Notes: generated by a model from the sequence alone, not told the origin. A DNA stretch of 64,000 bases from Chryseobacterium turcicum (GCF_021010565.1 NZ_JAJNAY010000002.1:310001-374000), one strand, 5' to 3'. Positions 54,823-62,333 are shown, counted from the stretch's first letter. Translations and numbers: made by a program.

Positions 54823-55521
54823 ATGAAACTTTTTTTTGGAGAAATCAATAACGGAAAAGCAATCATCAACGATGAAGAGCAGCAGCACATTGTAAAAGTT
54901 CTTCGTATGAAAGACGGTGAAGAAATTTATGTGACCGATGGAAAAGGAAATCTTGCTTCCGGAACATTAATTATTGAAGGTAAAAAAGCAGGAATTGAAG
55001 TTGTAGAAATTAAAACTGAAACTCCAGATTTTAGCCCGAAACTTCACATTGCAATTGCTCCCACCAAAAATATTGACCGAATAGAATTTTTCGTAGAAAA
55101 GGCAGTAGAAATGGGAATTTCTGAGATTACCATTCTTCAAACCGAAAAAACAGAGCGTAAAAATATCAGTATCGATAAAATCAGAAAACAGGCAATTGCT
55201 GCATCCAAACAAAGTCTAAGATTCTATTTTCCTGTCATTAATGATTTAACGAAAATTCAGGATTTCCTTAAAAATGTTGATTCTGAAACAACTTTTGTGG
55301 CACATTGCAACGAAAGTTTAGGAAGAGTGGCTTTAAATGAAATTCCTAAATTAGAAAATTACACTTTCTTGATTGGTCCTGAAGGTGATTTTTCTGATAA
55401 AGAAATTTTGTTTTTAGCCGAAAAAGGAATTAAAGCGGTTTCTTTGGGAAATCAACGCTTGAGAACAGAAACTGCGGGAGCTTTTGTTGCCGCTTGGAAT
55501 TATAATAAGATGATTAAATAG
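54823..55521 (+). CDS. rsmE: 16S rRNA (uracil1498-N3)-methyltransferase
   Basis: 232 aa, SPOUT fold. PUA-like N-terminus (MKLFFGEINNGKAIINDEEQ, QHIVKVLRMKDGEEIYVTDG) and C-terminal knot: IAPTKNIDRIEFFVEKAVEMG, TERKNISIDKIRKQAIAASK, FLIGPEGDFSDKEILF and LGNQRLRTETAGAFVAAW. It methylates U1498 of 16S rRNA. The stop codon overlaps the last codons of the convergent minus-strand gene by 8 bp. Confidence 0.94.
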   Translation: MKLFFGEINNGKAIINDEEQQHIVKVLRMKDGEEIYVTDGKGNLASGTLIIEGKKAGIEVVEIKTETPDFSPKLHIAIAPTKNIDRIEFFVEKAVEMGISEITILQTEKTERKNISIDKIRKQAIAASKQSLRFYFPVINDLTKIQDFLKNVDSETTFVAHCNESLGRVALNEIPKLENYTFLIGPEGDFSDKEILFLAEKGIKAVSLGNQRLRTETAGAFVAAWNYNKMIK

Positions 55522-56050
55522 TTTTTTCTTTAAATCTTTTTATAGGCCAAGTAATTCCCACCTGAAGAGTATTAATCGGAAAATTTTCGGCTTTCAGTAA
55601 TCTGAAATTATAGCCAACAGTCAATTTCCCTCCACTTCCACCGAATCCCAAATATGGCATCATCCGTGGAATTACTTTTTCAAAATTGGTCTGAAACTGT
55701 ACTTCAGCACCTAAAGCTATTCCCGCACTTGAACTCACCCCAATTTTAGGAGCCATAAAAAAATCATATCGATTATTAAAAATAAAATCACTGCCTGCGT
55801 ACAAAACTCTTGCAGCCCCGTGATTTCCTCCGAACTCAGTTATTTTTGCAAAAACAACCTCAATAATATGCATCTGTGATGCCCTGAATGTTTCGGTATT
55901 ATCTTTTGCGTCACCTGCATAATGATACCCCACTAATATAGCAGGAGTAACTGTAGTTTTTAATGTTCTACGAGAGAGCGTATCAAACTTCAATTGAGAA
56001 AATACAGTACCATATAAAAGCAAAAATAAAACAGGAAATAATCTCGTCAT
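55514..56050 (-). CDS. Exported protein of unknown function
   Basis: 178 aa with a signal peptide (MTRLFPVLFLLLYGTVFSQ). The mature part is Gly/aromatic-rich with alternating hydrophobic strands (TPAILVGYHYAGDAKDN, GVSSSAGIALGAEVQFQTNF, LGFGGSGGKLTVGYNFRLLK), a pattern compatible with a small outer-membrane beta-barrel. No known family recognised. It overlaps rsmE by 8 bp at the 3' ends and is 27 bp downstream of the TrmH-type gene, so probably co-transcribed with it. Confidence 0.6.
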   Translation of the reverse strand: MTRLFPVLFLLLYGTVFSQLKFDTLSRRTLKTTVTPAILVGYHYAGDAKDNTETFRASQMHIIEVVFAKITEFGGNHGAARVLYAGSDFIFNNRYDFFMAPKIGVSSSAGIALGAEVQFQTNFEKVIPRMMPYLGFGGSGGKLTVGYNFRLLKAENFPINTLQVGITWPIKRFKEKTI

Positions 56051-56077
56051 AATGATTTAAAATTTTAATAAGAACTT

Positions 56078-56749
56078 TTAAAAGTGAAAATTATTGTCTT
56101 TAAAATATTTCTCTAAAATCATCTCCCCACTTTTTATAGAATTTACCGCCCAACGAATCTTCATTCTAAGCAGTTTTTCTTCATTCAGTTTGTAATCAAT
56201 ATTAGATTTTATCAGTTTTTGTTTCAACTCATACATACAAATCGATGCCGCCACCGAAACATTAAAACTTCGGGTAAAACCATACATCGGAATCGCCAAA
56301 GTTTCATCTGCAAAATCTAAAATCTCCTGAGAAACGCCTTCCATTTCAGTTCCAAAAACCAAAGCAATCGGTTCTGTAATTTCATATTCAGGCAACATTT
56401 TCGCATTATTTTCTAATGAAACGGCGACAATTTTGTAACCTCTATCTTTAATTTTCTGAAAAGATTCCATATTTCGGGGAAGTTTTTCCACTTCAACCCA
56501 TGTATCTGCGCCTTTTGTTACTCTTAAATTGGGCTCAAAATTATTTTCTTCCTGAAGGGCAACCACTTTATGAAAACCACAGGCTTCCACAGACCTTACA
56601 ATCGCGGCTGCATTTCTAAACTGATAAACATCTTCCAAAACCGGAAATACAAAATCTGAACTTTCAGGAGCAAAATGCTCTATTTTTCTTAATCTTTCGT
56701 CCGTTAAAAACTGTTGTAAATACTTGTAAGTTTTTGCTAAATCTTCCAT
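56078..56749 (-). CDS. TrmH/SpoU-family RNA methyltransferase
   Basis: 223 aa. The SpoU motifs are VYQFRNAAAIVRSVEACGFH (motif 1), EPIALVFGTEMEGVSQEILD (motif 2) and IPMYGFTRSFNVSVAASICMY (motif 3). It is a 2'-O-methyltransferase of tRNA or rRNA; the target nucleoside cannot be fixed from sequence, though TrmH (Gm18) is plausible. The gene is divergent from the asparaginase gene. Confidence 0.88.
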   Translation of the reverse strand: MEDLAKTYKYLQQFLTDERLRKIEHFAPESSDFVFPVLEDVYQFRNAAAIVRSVEACGFHKVVALQEENNFEPNLRVTKGADTWVEVEKLPRNMESFQKIKDRGYKIVAVSLENNAKMLPEYEITEPIALVFGTEMEGVSQEILDFADETLAIPMYGFTRSFNVSVAASICMYELKQKLIKSNIDYKLNEEKLLRMKIRWAVNSIKSGEMILEKYFKDNNFHF

Positions 56750-56776
56750 CTTCTTTCAAATCTTTGCAAATTAACG

Positions 56777-56784
56777 TAATTTTG
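56777..56784 (+). promoter_or_regulatory. -7 box (TAATTTTG) for asparaginase
   Basis: Exact TAnnTTTG in the divergent gap, 49 nt before the ATG at 56834; no clear -33 at the right spacing. Confidence 0.4.
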
Positions 56785-56833
56785 GAATTCTGAACCTGAA
56801 AAGAAACTCAAAATCTTTAATTTAAATTAAAAA

Positions 56834-57850
56834 ATGAAGCGAAAAGTCCTTCTGATTTATACCGGCGGAACGATTGGTATGGAAAAAGATTACGAAACGG
56901 GAAGCCTACGTGCTTTTGATTTCGGAAATATTTTTGAGAAAATGCCCGAAATGCGACTCATGGAATGTGAAGTATTTGTGCATCCTTTTGAAAAACCTCT
57001 CGATTCTTCCGATATGGGACCCACAGAATGGAGAATGATTGCCAATTTAGTTTTTTATAATTATAAAAAATATGATGGCTTCTTAATCCTTCACGGAACG
57101 GATACTATGTCTTATACAGCTTCTGCATTGAGTTTCATGCTAAAAGGTTTAAGAAAACCGGTTATTTTAACAGGCTCACAACTTCCGATTGGAGATTTAA
57201 GAACAGATGCCAAAGAAAATCTTCTGACGAGTTTATATTATGCGAGTCTTTATGAACAAAACGATGCCGTTATTCAGGAGGTTGCGATTTATTTTGAATA
57301 TAAATTGTTACGTGGAAACCGTACTTTGAAATATTCTGCGGAGTATTTTGATGCTTATGCAAGTCCGAACTACCCTATCCTTGGGCAATCGGGAGTACAT
57401 TTGAAGATTGAAAAAGACAACCTTTTCCGATGTGACGGCAGAATTGAGTTTCATGTAGATGAGCATATTTCTGAAGACGTTCTTTTCTGGAGAATTTTCC
57501 CAGGAATGCAACTGAACCATTTTAAAGAAATCCCTAAAATGAAAGTTTTAATTTTACAAGTTTTCGGCTCAGGAACGATTTTCAGCAGTGAAAAAACATT
57601 GGAAACTTTACAGCAAATCAGAAATAACGGAACTGAAATCGTAGTGGTAAGCCAGTGTATTTCAGGTGGAATTTCTTTTGGAAAATATGAAAATTCTAAT
57701 ATATTCTCAAGAATCGGCGCCATCAGCGGAAAAGATATGACTGCAGAAGCTGCGATTACCAAAGCTATGCATCTTATTGACAACCCTAATTACAGCGGAA
57801 CTTTTGCTGACAATTTTTCAAAGAATCTTTGTGGAGAAATAAGTGAATAA
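56834..57850 (+). CDS. ansA: Type I L-asparaginase
   Basis: 338 aa without a signal peptide, so cytosolic. Motif 1 KVLLIYTGGTIGMEKDYETG carries the catalytic Thr, motif 2 YDGFLILHGTDTMSYTASAL carries the Thr-Asp pair, followed by KPVILTGSQLPIGDLRTDAK. The C-terminal part (VVVSQCISGGISFGKYE) is typical of type I enzymes. It hydrolyses asparagine to aspartate and ammonia. It is followed by the tRNA-Ser gene. Confidence 0.93.
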   Translation: MKRKVLLIYTGGTIGMEKDYETGSLRAFDFGNIFEKMPEMRLMECEVFVHPFEKPLDSSDMGPTEWRMIANLVFYNYKKYDGFLILHGTDTMSYTASALSFMLKGLRKPVILTGSQLPIGDLRTDAKENLLTSLYYASLYEQNDAVIQEVAIYFEYKLLRGNRTLKYSAEYFDAYASPNYPILGQSGVHLKIEKDNLFRCDGRIEFHVDEHISEDVLFWRIFPGMQLNHFKEIPKMKVLILQVFGSGTIFSSEKTLETLQQIRNNGTEIVVVSQCISGGISFGKYENSNIFSRIGAISGKDMTAEAAITKAMHLIDNPNYSGTFADNFSKNLCGEISE

Positions 57851-57865
57851 TTTTAAAATTAAGAA

Positions 57866-57896
57866 TTTGTTAATTCAATAAAATACTCTATTTTTG
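57866..57896 (+). promoter_or_regulatory. Promoter for tRNA-Ser
   Basis: TTTG (57866-57869) and TATTTTTG (57889-57896) are separated by 19 bp, a good match to the Bacteroidetes housekeeping promoter. The tRNA starts 16 bp after the -7 box. Confidence 0.75.
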
Positions 57897-57911
57897 CAGT
57901 CTTCAAAACAT

Positions 57912-57998
57912 AGAGAGGTGTCCGAGTGGTTGAAGGAGCTACCCTGGAAAGGTAGTATGCGGGTAACTGTATCGAGGGTTCGAATCCCTTCCTCTCTG
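57912..57998 (+). tRNA. tRNA-Ser (anticodon GGA)
   Basis: The acceptor stem AGAGAGG pairs with CCTCTCT; the discriminator G is at 57998. The anticodon stem CTACC/GGTAG encloses CTGGAAA (anticodon GGA). A long variable arm (GCGGGTAACTGT region) and the T arm GAGGG-TTCGAAT-CCCTT are typical of type II tRNAs. The 3' CCA is not encoded. A terminator follows directly. The integron-like region begins just downstream. Confidence 0.95.
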
Positions 57999-57999
57999 C

Positions 58000-58029
58000 A
58001 AAAGCGTTGATTTTTCAACGCTTTTTTTT
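58000..58029 (+). terminator. tRNA-Ser terminator
   Basis: AAAGCGTTGA and TCAACGCTTTT pair around a T-rich loop with a run of eight T. Confidence 0.92.
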
Positions 58030-58038
58030 GTTTGAAAA

Positions 58039-58178
58039 TTTGGTATTGTTAAATCATAATACATTTGATTATCTTTTCATTAAACTAATAAATTCTAAAG
58101 TATTGATAATCTGTTTTTTTTAAAGATTAAAAACATTAACAAAGTTCTACAAAACTATTTCAAATTAACAATACCAAA
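58039..58178. repeat. Inverted repeat flanking the recombinase relic, similar to the cassette repeats
   Basis: TTTGGTATTGTTAA (58039-58052) is exactly opposed by TTAACAATACCAAA (58165-58178). The GGTATTGTTAA core also occurs in the left arm of the cassette repeat at 63868, so this may be an isolated or decayed copy of the same element. The interior has no ORF. It lies between the tRNA terminator and the recombinase relic; the 479-bp stretch 58030-58508 holds this, the relic and AT-rich sequence. Confidence 0.55.
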
Positions 58179-58199
58179 AATTTCTTTCTTAATAAAATC

Positions 58200-58390
58200 T
58201 AGCTTTTTTCCAGCCTCTTTTTCTTCACCAACAAATAATATAATTTTCTATCTGTTGTTGTGTAATATCTTTGGGTTTATTTAGCAGAAAGTCTAAAGGA
58301 AAGATGAGATGTAAACGTTTTTACACCTCTATCAGCATAACTTTGCATATGGACTATGGTTATAAATTGCTCTATTAATTTTTCGTTCAT
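58200..58390 (-). pseudogene. Degraded tyrosine recombinase/integrase (N-terminal relic)
   Basis: On the minus strand from an ATG at 58390 the frame reads MNEKLIEQFITIVHMQSYAD and then RGVKTFTSHLSFRL before a stop. The next frame continues NKPKDITQQQIENYII, and the first frame returns with LLVKKKRLEKS. Together these make the SAM-like N-terminal domain of an XerC/integron-type recombinase (...YxxxTxKTYTSHLxxFL...KPKDITxxxIENYIxxLxxxKxLSxS) with two frameshifts. The catalytic C-terminal domain is absent. Its position, divergent from the cassette-like array and next to its first GTTAGCG core, is where an integron integrase would lie. Confidence 0.6.
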
Positions 58391-58499
58391 TATTGCACTG
58401 CGTTTATCCAAATATAAATAACAAACTAATTTACAAACCGTTATAAAAACATTAAATAAGATAAGCGCAATTGTATATGTTTAGTATTAACGCAATGCG

Positions 58500-58518
58500 T
58501 AAATTTGGATGTTAGCGG
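58500..58518 (+). promoter_or_regulatory. Candidate attI-like core plus promoter (Pc-like)
   Basis: TAAATTTG (58500-58507), an exact -7 box, is followed four bases later by GTTAGCGG (58511-58518), the same kind of core that ends the downstream cassette repeats (for example GTTAGCGG at 63270). A promoter here would read into the first cassette gene at 58557. No clear -33 TTG at the usual spacing. Confidence 0.5.
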
Positions 58519-58556
58519 TAATTTTAGCAGACCGAACGAAACAGAATAAGAACAAG

Positions 58557-59471
58557 ATGAAAATATTACTTTTTACACTATTATTATTTCAAAATTTCAC
58601 ATACTCACAAAGGGTAGATTTAAGAAAATTGACTTTAAATAGCAACATCATTCTTTTTGTTGAAAGAAATGACTTTGATTATTATTCAAAAATTAAAAAT
58701 GACCATTTTAGCGAGAATAAAATAAAAATAAAATCAACACAACAAATATTAAAAAATAATGTAACTGAAAATTTTCTTAACACATACATTCCTGTTCCAA
58801 AAGAAGGAAATGATTTTTATGACAACGGGAGAATAAATGGTGAGGACTTTATGGGAGTTGGCGAAATAGCAGAACCAAACAAAAAATATTACAGTATTCT
58901 TTTTTTGAAAAAACAAAAATCAAAACTCATTTTGTTAGCACATATAAACAGAAGTGATTTTGATTGGAAAGAACTCATAAAAAAAATTAATGACATTCAA
59001 GAAATAGAAAATACAACTTCACAAAAAGAAACTTACAAAAAAAACATAGATTATTACCTTAAATATGATGATTATCCCAGCTATGAATTTATTGAATATT
59101 ACAAAAATATAAATATTTTGAAATCAGATAGTTTAGTATTGGATAACAACCAATTAATTGTAGCCAAAGAAAAATTTCTAAATGGAATAGAGAGATATTA
59201 TGACTTAGTATGGAATAAATTTCCAAAAGAAATTTCTAAATATTATATACAGAAAATGAAAAAAATAAGTCAAACCGAAAATGAAGAAGAAATTTCCTTT
59301 TACGATTTTCAAGAAGCCTACGAAAGAGCAACTCACACAGGATTTATGGACGATAGTGAAATGGGAAAATTAAAGAATAAGCTTTTTGGCAATGACGAAG
59401 CAATATTTGAAGAAAAACAGAAAATAATGAAAACCTTAATCGAAAACGCAGAAAACAAAAACTACCGCTAA
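58557..59471 (+). CDS. Cassette gene 1: exported protein of unknown function
   Basis: 304 aa from the ATG at 58557 (MKILLFTLLLFQNFTYSQ, a signal peptide); an in-frame ATG at 58509 overlaps the GTTAGCG core and adds 16 polar residues. The mature protein is Lys/Asn/Glu-rich with no family I recognise (FVERNDFDYYSKIKNDHFSE, DSEMGKLKNKLFGNDEAIFE). Its stop codon TAA (59469-59471) lies within the GCTAAC core of the following repeat, as in integron cassettes. First unit of the cassette-like array, same strand as the others. Confidence 0.75.
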   Translation: MKILLFTLLLFQNFTYSQRVDLRKLTLNSNIILFVERNDFDYYSKIKNDHFSENKIKIKSTQQILKNNVTENFLNTYIPVPKEGNDFYDNGRINGEDFMGVGEIAEPNKKYYSILFLKKQKSKLILLAHINRSDFDWKELIKKINDIQEIENTTSQKETYKKNIDYYLKYDDYPSYEFIEYYKNINILKSDSLVLDNNQLIVAKEKFLNGIERYYDLVWNKFPKEISKYYIQKMKKISQTENEEEISFYDFQEAYERATHTGFMDDSEMGKLKNKLFGNDEAIFEEKQKIMKTLIENAENKNYR

Positions 59472-59597
59472 CAAGGTATTGCCAAAAGCGTGGCTGAACA
59501 GCTTCGATTGGGCATTTGTGCAAAATTCAACATTCGTTCGTCGATTGAACTTTAGTGCAAAAAATCCCCGCCTTCGGCAATACCCAGTCCGTTACTG
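59466..59597 (+). repeat. attC-like recombination repeat 1
   Basis: 132 bp starting at the core GCTAAC (59467) and ending at GTTACTG (59591-59597). Arms: GGTATTGCC (59475-59483) and GGCAATACC (59576-59584) match exactly; the stem extends with GCGTGG facing CCCCGC after a 4-nt internal loop. The loop holds a direct repeat (TCGATTG...TGCAAAA twice). Size and layout resemble an integron attC (the Vibrio repeats are ~125 bp). It follows cassette gene 1. Confidence 0.7.
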
Positions 59598-59630
59598 TAA
59601 TCTCCTCCAAAATCGCGCAATAAACTGAAT

Positions 59631-60362
59631 ATGAAAAATTTAATTATCCTTTTCGCACTTTTGATTCCCTTTATAAGTTATGCTCAAAATAAAAAATTAA
59701 ATTCTGAGACTAGGACAAAACAACTAAAATTGCAAAATCAAGAAAACGCACTGGATTTTAAAAGATTACAAAAGGAATTATCCGAAAAAGACAGCATAAA
59801 TAAAGGTCCATTTACTTATGGAATTTTCCCTTATCCTGATTATGATAGTATAAGTAAAAAAACATTCTCCGGAATTGGTACAACAGGAAATTTTTACGGA
59901 ATAAATTTAAACGGAAAAAAAATAGTTTACACAAGTTTTTCTGAGAATAAAAATAGTTTGAATAATTATAGAGTTAAGGAAAATAATAGAATATTCTTTA
60001 CGATTGTAGTTCTAACAGATTTTATTGATGAAAAAAATTTCAAGTCTATGAAATCTCAAATAGTTTCTAGAAATTTTCCAGATGTAATTGGTCAAGGATA
60101 TATAAAAACGAAAGAAAACAAAATAGATTTCTCTGCTTTTGTGACCCTTGAAAATGATGAATTCGCTATAATTAATATGAAATTGTACAACCTAAAATAT
60201 GGCAATATAATTTTAATTGCTCCTCAAAAAGAGGGAAGTTTAAGAAGTATTCAAATTTTAGCAGATGAAAACTTAACAACAGAAAATATAAAAATGAATG
60301 TTGAAAAACTTCTTAAAAATCAACAAATAAAATCATTCTTCACAAATGAAAATGTAATTTAA
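59631..60362 (+). CDS. Cassette gene 2: exported protein of unknown function
   Basis: 243 aa with a signal peptide (MKNLIILFALLIPFISYAQ). A charged helical stretch follows (NSETRTKQLKLQNQENALDF), then a mixed alpha/beta domain (YGIFPYPDYDSISKKTFSGI, FFTIVVLTDFIDEKNFKSM). No family recognised. It starts 40 bp after the GTTA core of repeat 1 and ends 12 bp before the core of repeat 2. Confidence 0.75.
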   Translation: MKNLIILFALLIPFISYAQNKKLNSETRTKQLKLQNQENALDFKRLQKELSEKDSINKGPFTYGIFPYPDYDSISKKTFSGIGTTGNFYGINLNGKKIVYTSFSENKNSLNNYRVKENNRIFFTIVVLTDFIDEKNFKSMKSQIVSRNFPDVIGQGYIKTKENKIDFSAFVTLENDEFAIINMKLYNLKYGNIILIAPQKEGSLRSIQILADENLTTENIKMNVEKLLKNQQIKSFFTNENVI

Positions 60363-60373
60363 AAAGAGACTAC

Positions 60374-60425
60374 AGTTAACAAGGTATTGTAAAAAGCGGG
60401 GCTGATGTGCTTCGATTGCCCCACC
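60374..60425 (+). repeat. attC-like repeat 2, left part
   Basis: Begins AGTTAACAAGGTATTGTAAA and continues AAGCGGGGCTGATGTGCTTC then GATTG, matching repeats 1 and 4. The usual right arm (GGCAATACC) does not follow; instead an IS110-family element begins within the next ~40 bp. The right part probably lies at 61761-61779. Confidence 0.65.
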
Positions 60426-60477
60426 ATCGCAAAGATTCTGTGTTAACTTCCAAATATTTTTTAATATTTTTACAATC

Positions 60478-61542
60478 TTAAAGCGACCCAGAGTCAGCTT
60501 CTGTAGGGTGAAAATCTTTTGTGGTTTTCGCCCTATTTTCTTCAAAATTGACCTCGTAAAATGTTTTTGTCTTGTATAAAATATACATTAATTCTAATAA
60601 TTTTCGCTGGACAGCAACCAAACCTTTCATTTTAATCCCCGTTTTGCTCACGATTCGATGAAATAATTCACGATGCTCTTGATTGAGTCTCACCGCTGTC
60701 ATCGATGGAAAATGAAGCGTTTTACGCAAATTCTTATTCCCCTTTTTGCTGATTCTCGGCTTGCCTTTTACTGATGTTCCTGATTGTTTTTCCCGAATAT
60801 CTAAGCCTGCATAACTTGTTAACTGTTTCTTGTTTCTAATCAATTCAAATCCATTGGTTTCTGCTAAAACCGCAATGGCGGTAGCTTTTCCAACACCCGG
60901 AATGCTACTCAGAAAACCCATACCCAGCGTAGCTTCACTGCTATTCCCCACTTCTTTCAGCATATCGGTATTGATTTCTTTTTCCTGCTTTTCAAGCAAA
61001 GTAATTCGTACCTTCAGACGTTTTAATGTTTTGGCATTGGGCAAAGCTTCCACTTTTTCGGCATGAAGCTGATTCATGCACACCACACGCTCGCTGATTA
61101 CTTGATTTTTCTCCCGACTAAGCTGCTGAAGCTCTTTGTACACCTTGTTGGCAGGTTGCCATTCTTCTAATTTTCTGCTCAATCCAAACTGGGCAATAGC
61201 GATGGAACAACTCTTATCGGTAATCGTTTTAATATCTAAAGTCCGCATGAAATTGCTGATCTTATTGGGCAAAACAATAACCACTTTTTCTCCTTTTGAA
61301 TGAAGATAATAAGCAAATCTTTCGTGATAAACACCTGTAGATTCCATCACAAAAAGAACTTCTACATCGACAGATTTTTTCTTAAAAACCCAATCCAGCA
61401 AAGATTTAAATCCTTTTTCAGTATTCCTGAAAACTTGATACTCTTTCGTGCATGTCGTCAAATCGTCTTGCAATTGACCTAAAGAAACCACCAATTCGTC
61501 TTGCGCAACATCAACTCCTAAAACCTGTTTTAATACTTTCAT
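60478..61542 (-). CDS. IS110-family transposase
   Basis: 354 aa. N-terminal DEDD domain: LGVDVAQDELVVSLGQLQDD, FVMESTGVYHERFAYYL, and IKTITDKSCSIAIAQFG carry the expected acidic residues (D, E, D). The C-terminal Transposase_20 domain follows with SSIPGVGKATAIAVLAETNG, QLTSYAGLDIREKQSGTSVK and LRKTLHFPSMTAVRLNQEHR. The length is normal and the frame intact, so it could be active. Members use a structured RNA from the non-coding end to pick donor and target. Confidence 0.93.
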   Translation of the reverse strand: MKVLKQVLGVDVAQDELVVSLGQLQDDLTTCTKEYQVFRNTEKGFKSLLDWVFKKKSVDVEVLFVMESTGVYHERFAYYLHSKGEKVVIVLPNKISNFMRTLDIKTITDKSCSIAIAQFGLSRKLEEWQPANKVYKELQQLSREKNQVISERVVCMNQLHAEKVEALPNAKTLKRLKVRITLLEKQEKEINTDMLKEVGNSSEATLGMGFLSSIPGVGKATAIAVLAETNGFELIRNKKQLTSYAGLDIREKQSGTSVKGKPRISKKGNKNLRKTLHFPSMTAVRLNQEHRELFHRIVSKTGIKMKGLVAVQRKLLELMYILYKTKTFYEVNFEENRAKTTKDFHPTEADSGSL

Positions 61543-61760
61543 ATCCTTAAATTTTAAAAAAGCAAAATCTTCCTCCGTTTTGTCTCCTAACTGTTATTCA
61601 AGATGTTTCTGAAACTCTTTACATTCTGTTCAAACTCTAAAAGAAGTAAAGGAATGAGGATGTTTCTTTGCGAGAATATATCTTTAAGATTATTGAGCCC
61701 CAAATCTTCTCTCATTCCTTTTGCTTTTATTCACAAATTTATTAATTTGCAAACATAGGA
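61543..61760 (-). ncRNA. Candidate IS110 bridge-RNA region
   Basis: The non-coding end upstream of the transposase (minus strand) is ~215 bp, the location of bridge RNAs in IS110-group elements. It contains an inverted repeat AAAGGAATGAG (61648-61658) / CTCATTCCTTT (61711-61721) enclosing a ~50-nt loop, and the 10-mer GAGCCCCAAA (61695-61704) is repeated at 61761-61770, next to the presumed right boundary. RNA production and target pairing are inferred, not shown. Confidence 0.45.
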
Positions 61761-61779
61761 GAGCCCCAAACAGTTAATC
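61761..61779 (+). repeat. attC-like repeat 2, right part (candidate)
   Basis: GAGCCCCAAACAGTTAATC resembles the right ends of the other repeats (CCCAAAACGTTAACT at 63984-63998), with a GTTAATC core at 61773. If correct, it is the other half of the repeat begun at 60374 and interrupted by the IS. Confidence 0.4.
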
Positions 61780-61810
61780 GACATTTTATCTAAACTCACG
61801 TCAATAAAAA

Positions 61811-62326
61811 ATGAAAAAGAAAATTTTATTTTTTTCAGCCTCAATATTTATTTTTATTATTTTTATTTCAACAAAACTAAATTTAAATCCAAATTTTGCC
61901 GATTTTGAAATTGAAAAAATATTCTATAAGAATTACTTTCCTGAACCTGCAAATACTAAAACTTACGCGTCTTCTCTTATTTATGAAAATGAGAATAGTC
62001 TAACTTTTCCGAGAAACAAACCGCAAAAAATAATTCTTTATTCAAATCATAATTGGCTGAAAAATAAGTATGAACTAAATGATGATGAAAGTTCTAAGCT
62101 TTTAAAAATCCTTAATGACAGCACAAAATATAGATGGGGAGAATTAGGTACCCCAGAAGTTCATTACTACTTTAAATACTTTGACGAAAAAAATAATCTG
62201 ATTGGAATCACAAAAATTGACCAAGAAGGTATGGCATATTCTGAACCATATTTAGCAAAAATGAAATGGTGTGAAATAAAAAATATTAATGAAATAAATA
62301 ATTTAATAAAAGAAATTGAAAAATAA
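61811..62326 (+). CDS. Cassette gene 3: membrane-anchored protein of unknown function
   Basis: 171 aa. An N-terminal hydrophobic segment (about 5-23; ILFFSASIFIFIIFISTKL) without a clear cleavage site suggests a membrane anchor. The rest (~145 residues) is polar with a GELGTPEVHYYFKYFDEKNN strand-rich part and ends with a helix (INEINNLIKEIEK). No family recognised. It lies between the IS-interrupted repeat and repeat 3. Confidence 0.75.
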   Translation: MKKKILFFSASIFIFIIFISTKLNLNPNFADFEIEKIFYKNYFPEPANTKTYASSLIYENENSLTFPRNKPQKIILYSNHNWLKNKYELNDDESSKLLKILNDSTKYRWGELGTPEVHYYFKYFDEKNNLIGITKIDQEGMAYSEPYLAKMKWCEIKNINEINNLIKEIEK

Positions 62327-62333
62327 AAACGTC

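Larger units (their letters stand above)
60440..61760 (-). mobile_element. IS110-family insertion sequence inside an attC-like repeat
   Basis: It contains the transposase at 60478-61542 (minus) with a long non-coding end upstream of it (61543-61760) and a short end downstream. The element splits the cassette repeat between 60425 and about 61761. IS110/IS1111 relatives that target integron attC sites are known. The exact ends are not visible because this family lacks terminal inverted repeats; coordinates are approximate. Confidence 0.65.

Noticed and set aside
58030..58198. C-terminal catalytic part of the recombinase relic
   Set aside because: I could find no R-H-R-Y pattern in any frame; the stretch is AT-rich and holds only the inverted repeat.
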